Of a stretch of DNA of 64,000 bases, positions 57,542-64,000 are shown one piece after another. Below the pieces are notes generated by a model. It did no database searches and had not been told where the DNA came from. It worked only from the letters and a program-made list of their open reading frames with translations. Origin of the DNA: Hydractinia symbiolongicarpus (taxonomy: Eukaryota > Cnidaria > Hydrozoa > Anthoathecata > Hydractiniidae); the NCBI RefSeq assembly GCF_029227915.1, contig NC_079886.1:10003501-10067500 (forward strand), written 5' to 3'. Both the position numbers and the translations under genes were made by a program. Position 1 is the stretch's first letter; the number at the start of each line of letters is the position of its first letter.

Positions 57542-58160
57542 TTAAGGCGATTTTCCACTAGGCGGTCTAAAACGCGCTGAGCGTAGGCGGCTATTGTTTT
57601 AAAACAATAGCCGCTTATAAATCCGCTTCGAATGTTTTTTTTTTTCCACTTGTAAACTTTTAAACGAGAAAACTATTGTTGTTGCTGAATGAAAAAAAAG
57701 AAAACAAAACAAAAAGTATGCAAAACGGTTTTAGATAAGACGGCTGTATCAAGAAGGAAAAATAAAAGGAGAATTCAATCTTCTCGTTCAAGATATGAAA
57801 TTGTATGACAGTCAACTTTTTTTTCACCCACTAAACTTGAAACTCTTTTATCTTGGGTTGCTCCCTTAATCACGAAAAGCGAAACAAAGATGAGAGAGCC
57901 GATAAGTGCAAATGAAAGGCCTTGTACAATGATATATCTAATCGCAGGTGATGTTTTTGATGGCTCTCGCAAAAAGTTGTTTATATTACGTGGCCTTGGA
58001 GCAGTTTAATTGGATAGCGCTTTGAAAACGCGCGTAAAAGTCGAAGTAGAGTCGACTTTTGAAACCGCGCTGAGCGGACCGCTTTTGGCGGGTTTGGGAC
58101 TGAAAAAACAATAGCCACCACGCTCATCGCGTTCTGGAACGCCTAGTGGAAATTCGGCTT
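57542..58160. mobile_element. Inverted-repeat (MITE-like) element of about 620 bp
   Basis: The left end, TTTTCCACTAGGCGG...AACGCGCTGAGCG and GGCTATTGTTTT (57,551-57,600), is mirrored on the right by AACAATAGCC...CGCTCATCGCGTTC and CGCCTAGTGGAAATTC (58,107-58,155). The arms are about 60 bp. A second, nested GCGCTGAGCG appears near 58,068. A possible TTA-type target duplication points weakly to PIF/Harbinger. The interior has a short minus-strand frame with one hydrophobic segment (57,775-57,972) that I do not call a gene. Confidence 0.75.
57587..57614. repeat. Perfect 28-bp palindrome inside the inverted-repeat element
   Basis: GCGGCTATTGTTTT is followed at once by its exact reverse complement, with no loop. 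The outer part of the palindrome is also the inner part of the element's terminal repeat. Confidence 0.95.
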
Positions 58161-59021
58161 TAGACCTGTTCTAAACTTAAAAGCACACTGCAATAAGTTC
58201 ACTAACATTGACGTCAACCTAATTTATTGACGTTGTGTCGTAATGTCAAAATAAGGAATATTTGTTTCCGCAAAAAGAAAGGTCAGTCGTGAACTGCAAA
58301 AATTTCGCTACAAAATGTTTTAATTAAAATTTGTTAAGAATTTTGCTTCTATAATACAAAATTTCTAAAACTAGTCGGAACTACAGGAAAAATTTGTTAA
58401 ACAACATGTTCTAGTGATTTTTATGAACACTGAATTCGCTCAAGCTGAAAACTGTAATTTCTACAATTCGATGGGTCTTTAGAAATTTTTGATTTGCTAT
58501 CGCTGGACGTCATGCTCAAAGGGTATACCGTATCCACAACGTACAACAACTACAAAATGACAACTAAGCGTTTAAAACGAACTACAGAAAAATCCTGACT
58601 GTTGCCACAAAAAGACAGCTGGAGAAAAAGAACAACCATTAATAAAAACAAAATATAATTATTGCCACAACACGATGAACAAGATGAAAAAAACGTTGTG
58701 ACTATTGTAGTGACCGAATAAATAAACGAGCCTCGATTTGTACGCTATACCAACACAGAAACGATATGTATATATATATACAAAAGAAGCGTTGTTGCAT
58801 TATGTACAAGTTCAAATTAAAATCACGAAAATTCCAATAGTCGCTTTTCGCTTGTGTTGCAATAGCAGGAAAATTTACAGTCAGGACTTGTTTCTCGTAT
58901 TATGAGTACTTACTCAGCATGACAACTGCATCTAAAAAGAAACATTTTTATGCTTAATGCTTTTCATTGTTTAAAGAACAACAAAATGTTAAGAAAATAT
59001 GATATACAAAAACCTACCCTG
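58161..59021. other. 3' flank of SUMO
   Basis: Holds the SUMO 3' UTR. No canonical AATAAA on the minus strand was seen within about 700 bp, so the end is undefined. A short TATA run is at 58,767-58,780. No gene. Confidence 0.4.
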
Positions 59022-62000
59022 TTACCTGCCACCTGTTTGTTCTTGGTACACTTCTATGCAATCACCTTCTTCCATTTCAAGCTGAAATTTTAAAAAAATA
59101 TAGAAAAATAATTACTTACCTTTCCTGCCTGAACATTTTTTAAATATTTGTTCTTCTAAGAATATTTGTCACAACAGATCATAATGATAAAAAGATGCTG
59201 CCTGTGTGTGGTCAAGTTATATAGCGAAATTTGTCCAAATTCATTTTTATCGGTATTGGTTCTTCAGCAGACAAGCTAAAAAATATACCTGTTTAGGTGA
59301 CATATCATCTGCTATTCTTTGGCCATCAAATAAAAAACGAAGAGAATTTAAAGCTACTCCCTAAAAAAACAAACAAAAAATTAATAACTTGATACTGGTC
59401 CCTTAGTTACCCATACTGTTAAACCAGAACTTACTTGTCGATCAGCATAAGCTTGTTTTAATTTTTTTAATTGTGTTGTTTTCTTTATTTTGAAATGAAC
59501 CTCAGAGTTATCCTGTAGAAAAAACCACAATAAACATAAGAACAATGCTACCATTTTGTATACCAGAAAATGCCAGCTTCAACTTTTCCAGTAAACTTCA
59601 TTATATTGGTTGTAATGTGAGAAAGTATGACAAGCAGATATTGAAAGCCATTCACCAGGCATGTTCAAAATAAGGATTGAACAGGAATGGATGCAACCAC
59701 AAGGTGCTCACAGAGTTAAAAATGAAATTTTAAGAGATTTTAAGAGATTATGGAAAGTTGAACAGCGACTAATAATGACAATGGTAATGATGGATCTATA
59801 TATCATTATTTATATTCAGTTATTATTACAGATTTTATCTTTTACATATATCTTTTTCTAAAAAAGATATACAAAGAGGTTCAAATAACGTTTTCAAACC
59901 TGAGAATTGCAAGATCGGTACTTTAAAAATACAGGCGATTAAACTTTCGTACGAAACATACTGCAGAATAATAATCATTTTTGTTGCTCTATTTTAAAAA
60001 ATTAAATAACGAAAGCCTATTCAAAGTCAATCTGTATATCCCAACTAATCTACCAACTTCTGACCCAGATAAAGAATTACGTAGACTGAGTAAACATCAA
60101 CACGACCCCTTCATAGTTGGTAACCATGAATTACGGTTAATAACTATAGTCATGTGATCCTTCAGTGGTGCACCAATGAGATGTTAATAGTATTTTATTT
60201 TTTTGAAGGGATTCCACAATTCCCAGGCTCAGTGCCAAACCATTAGTAATAGATGGATGAAATGTCTTTAACTTAAACTTAGGTATATAATTTTCAGTTT
60301 GTAAGCCCCTCCTCTGCCAGCCCCGCCCCCAAAAAGAACAACAAACAAATAAAATTAGACATACCCCACCAATAACTTTCAAGTTGATGTGATTTTCTTC
60401 GGTTTTAGTTTCCTAAAACATTAAATGTAATATGGGCAAAATAATACTAGAAAAGTACTTATTCTATTTAAATAGCCTAAAGAAAAATTATTTCTTGATA
60501 TTAAACCCGAAAATCAGGATTCACATTGACATATTTTTAATGTAGAAAGCACAGATTGCACAGGGACAGCAGACATAACTTTGTGAAATTATTGAAATTC
60601 ATCTGCACTTGGTGTTGGTCATTAATTTTTGTTGAGTTAGAGTAGCTAAAATGATAGAAAATATTACACACTAGTCGCCAGCCTGCCAAAAATCCAGTTC
60701 GTAATAATATATTGCATTTACTTTTTGTTGCTTAGAGATTTCGTGCTACACAGGCTACTTCCTAAGGATATATTGGAGATGATATGCTTAGGGGTGCCTT
60801 CCATACCCACATTTGCAAAAATGACATCGTTTAGGTTAACTCCTTCCCCAAAGTCAATGTTGCTCATTTTAAGGTCATAAATCACTATGTAGTATTTAGA
60901 TTTCCATCACAATTCCTCTTTATCACGCTCACTATTCATTGCTCTGAAGAGGACCCACTGCCTTGGAACTAATAGAGCATAAGCATGGGGTAGACTTTGG
61001 TTGGACAGGGTTTGTCAGTATTAATGTCCTCTACTACTCACGATAACGCACCCAGTCATAAATTCTATGTAACATATCATTTCGCTTTGGTTATAACGTC
61101 AACACATTAAACATTCATCCCCCAAACAACTACACAATATGTCAGGTTTGAAGTTACAAAACAAATATTTCATAAAAAAATTTAGCCTCTAGTGATGAAG
61201 AGTTGACGCATGAACAGCATGTTTTGCCTCAAATTATAATGGCTAAAAAATACAAACTTTTAATTGGTTTTAAAGTATCACGTGATATTTGCTGATATAA
61301 TGCATAGCAACACGAGTATGGATGTCAGCCCTAAGGGGGATTTCATTGGAGTGAATGGTAAAAGGCAAATTCGCTGGCGAATTAAACGGAAATGTCTTTT
61401 TTACTTTAACTTGAAACAAATAACATGTGGCGAATAAACAGAGTAATTGAATTCTTTCCAGTTTATTCCCCAGAATTAGCACTGATATTGCGTTCTAATT
61501 GGTTAAAGTAATAAGGGAATGTTTCTACTTTTTGACGAAGCGAATTTTTTAAGAAAAATGAAAACAAATTAAACTGTGTATGCTCAGATACATTTTGCAG
61601 TCCTATTAACTTCAAGATAACCACCTTCAGTAAGAATTTGTTTTTAATATTTTCTTTATTTTTTAAGAAGGTGCTGATAAGCCGCAAACGCCTGCATATA
61701 TAAGGGTGAGTTCGACTTTTCAAATTAAATTGACGGTTGTCTGCCGAAACCGCCCGCACTTTCCTGAACACACCCGGAACATTCCCGAAATGCAACACCT
61801 TGTAACATAAACATAGCAACGACAGTTGAAAGAACGCGCTTAAAGAGAAAGGAGGTAATAAAGTTTATATATAAGTTATTTATTAAGTAAATCTTATCAA
61901 AAACCATAAAAAACAGTTCTTTCAAGAACTTAGCTACCATATAGTTAGTTCATTTTAATTTTTATACTTTTAAATAATTCTTTGAGAGTCATTTATGGTG

Positions 62001-62587
62001 AATTTTTTTTTTCGGGATTATGCGGGTTTTTTCGGGCAAATACCTGAATTTTTTTTAAAACGCTGAACTCGCCCGAAAACACCCGCACTTTTTACGGCGT
62101 ATGCGGCTTATCGGCACCCTCATCATTTTTTAGCTAGCAGATTTTGCGTAAAAATATATCTAGCCAGAGTAATTTTTTTTAATACACTTAATTTCACCCC
62201 TTGCTTTTTTTCTGAAATATTTGCAAAACATGAAAAAAAGTTTTTCTAGTAGATTGGAAAAATAGCTGGCTAGCTACATGTAAGACAGACATATCTTTTA
62301 GACAAATTACTTTTTACGTGAACGTGTTGGCCGTTATTATAAAGAAACTCAAAATGTGGAACATTATAGAGAAAACCCAAAATGCTGTACAGTCTAAAAT
62401 ACGTATGTATCGTATCTAACTAACGTAGGCATTTATTTTTGCCTGCGAGAGGTTTCACAAAGTTTATCTATGCCTAGAGTAGTTCCTTTTTGCGTCATGT
62501 GCGTCTTGAATGACTTTAAATTCGTAAAAACATCATTTGGACATTATATAAAAAGATAACAAAGAAACATACCGCAGCGTCACCCAT
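59022..62587 (-). CDS. SUMO: SUMO, small ubiquitin-related modifier
   Basis: Five exons on the minus strand: 62573-62587, 60365-60412, 59435-59512, 59289-59360 and 59022-59081, all phase 0 with clean GT-AG sites. The product is a 90-residue precursor. SUMO is joined to lysines of mainly nuclear proteins by E1 SAE1/SAE2 and E2 UBC9. Visible: a short N-terminal tail with [12 protein letters not shown], where K8 in K-T-E resembles the chain-forming site of SUMO2/3; the beta-grasp fold with [20 protein letters not shown], then [15 protein letters not shown]; and the end [15 protein letters not shown], followed by a single Arg. ULP/SENP cleavage after GG would remove that Arg. Exon 1 carries only five codons; its donor GTATGT and phase support it. 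Intron 1 is 2.16 kb. Confidence 0.95.
60413..62572 (-). other. First intron of SUMO
   Basis: AT-rich, no recognised nested gene. Short open frames near 61,463-61,940 on the minus strand look like composition artefacts. Confidence 0.6.
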
Positions 62588-64000
62588 TATTTAAATTTTT
62601 ATTCTTGTGGAACCAGCGTGAAACCTTCGTGTCTTCTGAGGAAATTTTAGTGAGCAAAGCTTGCAAAGGGGCACCTTCAAAAAACTTCGAAGCATGGTTA
62701 GAATACAGTCTTGATGTTCTAGTTCGAATAAAGGATCGAACGCTGTTAAACAAAAGAACCTTTAATATGCAAATAAATAAAGATCATTTTTCGCTACTTT
62801 GTACCGTTGTGAGAAAATACGTCATCAAAAGTACATTTTGGGGAACAAGCTTATTTGTATTTCTCTACATAGTAAAATAACCTTTAGGGCAGGTAATTCT
62901 ACTTTTGTATAATATTTGAGACATTATAAATCTTCATATTAAAATTGAATATTTGTTGTAATTACCCTCTCTGACTTTGAGATATAAAGTCAGAAGTTTA
63001 GGACGGATGATAAATTAACCCCCCGAATGCGCGGAATTTTTAAATAGTGCGGTTTTTATTTCAGGGATCTAGGTACTAGCTTTCTTTTTTAAGTAGACAA
63101 ATTCAACAGAAAGAGATAAACAATATGTACCATTAAAGTATGAAGTAAATACAGAATTTATTGATCTGTAAGTTTAAAAATAGGAATTAATTTTTTTTCT
63201 CCATTGCCTGATGCAAGAATCTGTACATTGAAACCAGAATTAGAACATAACAATATAAAAAATTAAACAAGTGTTCAGTCAGTGTGAAAGTTAATTTGGT
63301 TCATCCGAAAGCGAAAGAATATCAAGGCAAAACAATCGAGACACGTATTAAAAGAAGAAGAAAACAAGAAGGAGGCGAAGGAAGACACAAAAAGGACTTC
63401 TATGGTCGTCGAAGAGTGCTAGTAATTACGTTTTCGTTTACGATATCTTGATGATACTCCTTCCTTACCATGGACTTTATCTGTGATGATCAAACAACAC
63501 TTCTCTTCAGTATTTTGATACTTCTCTTCGTACACTCTTAACACTGCTGGCACTGCCACTTTTAGCTAACTCCTTAGTAGTAGGAGCATTCAACAAAATA
63601 TTTTCTTCTTTTTTATTGACATTGGCCGATTCATACTTGACCCCTCCCTTCCCCCCTCTGTCATTGACCACTATAGCTACAAAATTCACCACTCCAAAAT
63701 AAATACCATTCACGCCACTGCACTGTAAGGCATTTATACTCCCTTTCAATAATGTACTCTTCTTCTGTGGATCCTTATTAGATAAAACACAATATTTCCC
63801 AATCCAAAACCTAGCCGGCGAAATTGTACCACTGTTGACAAAATTGTACCATTTATTTTTAATTTAATTTATTGACAAAGCCTAATAGGAACGTTCACAG
63901 AGCAAGCTCTATGAGCAGTGATCCTACTTTGCCACTATCAAGGATATTAAATCATTCTTAAGCATTAACAAGTTACCCTAGGTAATAGCAACTTAATTTT
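62588..64000. other. SUMO upstream region to window end
   Basis: Contains the SUMO promoter and 5' UTR, not resolvable by eye. An open frame at 62,605-62,880 on the plus strand lacks an early ATG and overlaps the SUMO 5' flank. A minus-strand frame at 63,507-63,749 has no recognised family. No gene is called. Confidence 0.4.

Noticed and set aside
57775-57972. Minus-strand 65-codon frame with one hydrophobic helix
   Set aside because: Lies wholly inside an inverted-repeat element and has no splice or promoter support; kept only as a remark.
62605-62880. Plus-strand frame divergent from SUMO
   Set aside because: No ATG until well inside the frame, and it overlaps the SUMO 5' flank; no recognised family.
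63507-63749. Minus-strand 80-codon frame
   Set aside because: No recognised motif and no splice sites; cannot be separated from chance.

Overview
The window is AT-rich nuclear DNA from an animal. Its genes have short exons, GT-AG introns and AATAAA signals. The protein set (a PACT-domain centrosomal protein, HEXIM, Bud32/TP53RK, RAPGEF1/C3G, SUMO) is metazoan. The mix of Ty3, DIRS, BEL/Pao and pogo-type elements, and a recurring CCTGGGGACGAGGTTG-like motif, fit a cnidarian, perhaps a hydrozoan. The phylum assignment is inference; no species is claimed.

Layout. 1-12,827 (+): the 3' part of a large coiled-coil gene, 21 exons in a continuous frame (1,944 codons), ending in a PACT domain as in pericentrin/AKAP9. 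14,696-15,409 (-): intronless HEXIM. 18,267-18,941 (+): TP53RK/Bud32 kinase. 21,192-22,055 (-): two-exon coiled-coil protein of unknown family. 22,956-26,950 (+): decayed Ty3/gypsy element. 27,467-30,265 (+): RAPGEF1/C3G in one 932-codon exon. 32,430-36,980: DIRS-type retrotransposon split by a complete pogo/Tigger element (33,861-36,581), with a 102-bp tandem triplication in its recombinase. 37.8-43 kb: a fold-back element, a BEL/Pao remnant and a faint hAT-like transposase remnant. 42.7-50.6 kb: three copies of a TATA-box-bearing repeat, an AT decamer array and a MITE. 51,352-52,815 (+): a TATA-driven three-exon gene for a small secreted protein of no recognised family. 53-58 kb: small repeats and another inverted-repeat element. 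59,022-62,587 (-): a five-exon SUMO gene.

The host genes are a mixed set: centrosome scaffold, P-TEFb inhibition, tRNA t6A synthesis, Rap1 activation and SUMO modification. Nothing suggests an operon or shared pathway; they are separate genes divided by transposon-rich DNA. The least explained item is the small secreted protein gene at 51.4-52.8 kb together with the family of TATA-bearing units just upstream. The clearest structural events are the Tigger-into-DIRS insertion and the exact nine-heptad repeats in the centrosomal protein. All exon boundaries come from reading splice sites and phases by eye; no homology search was run.
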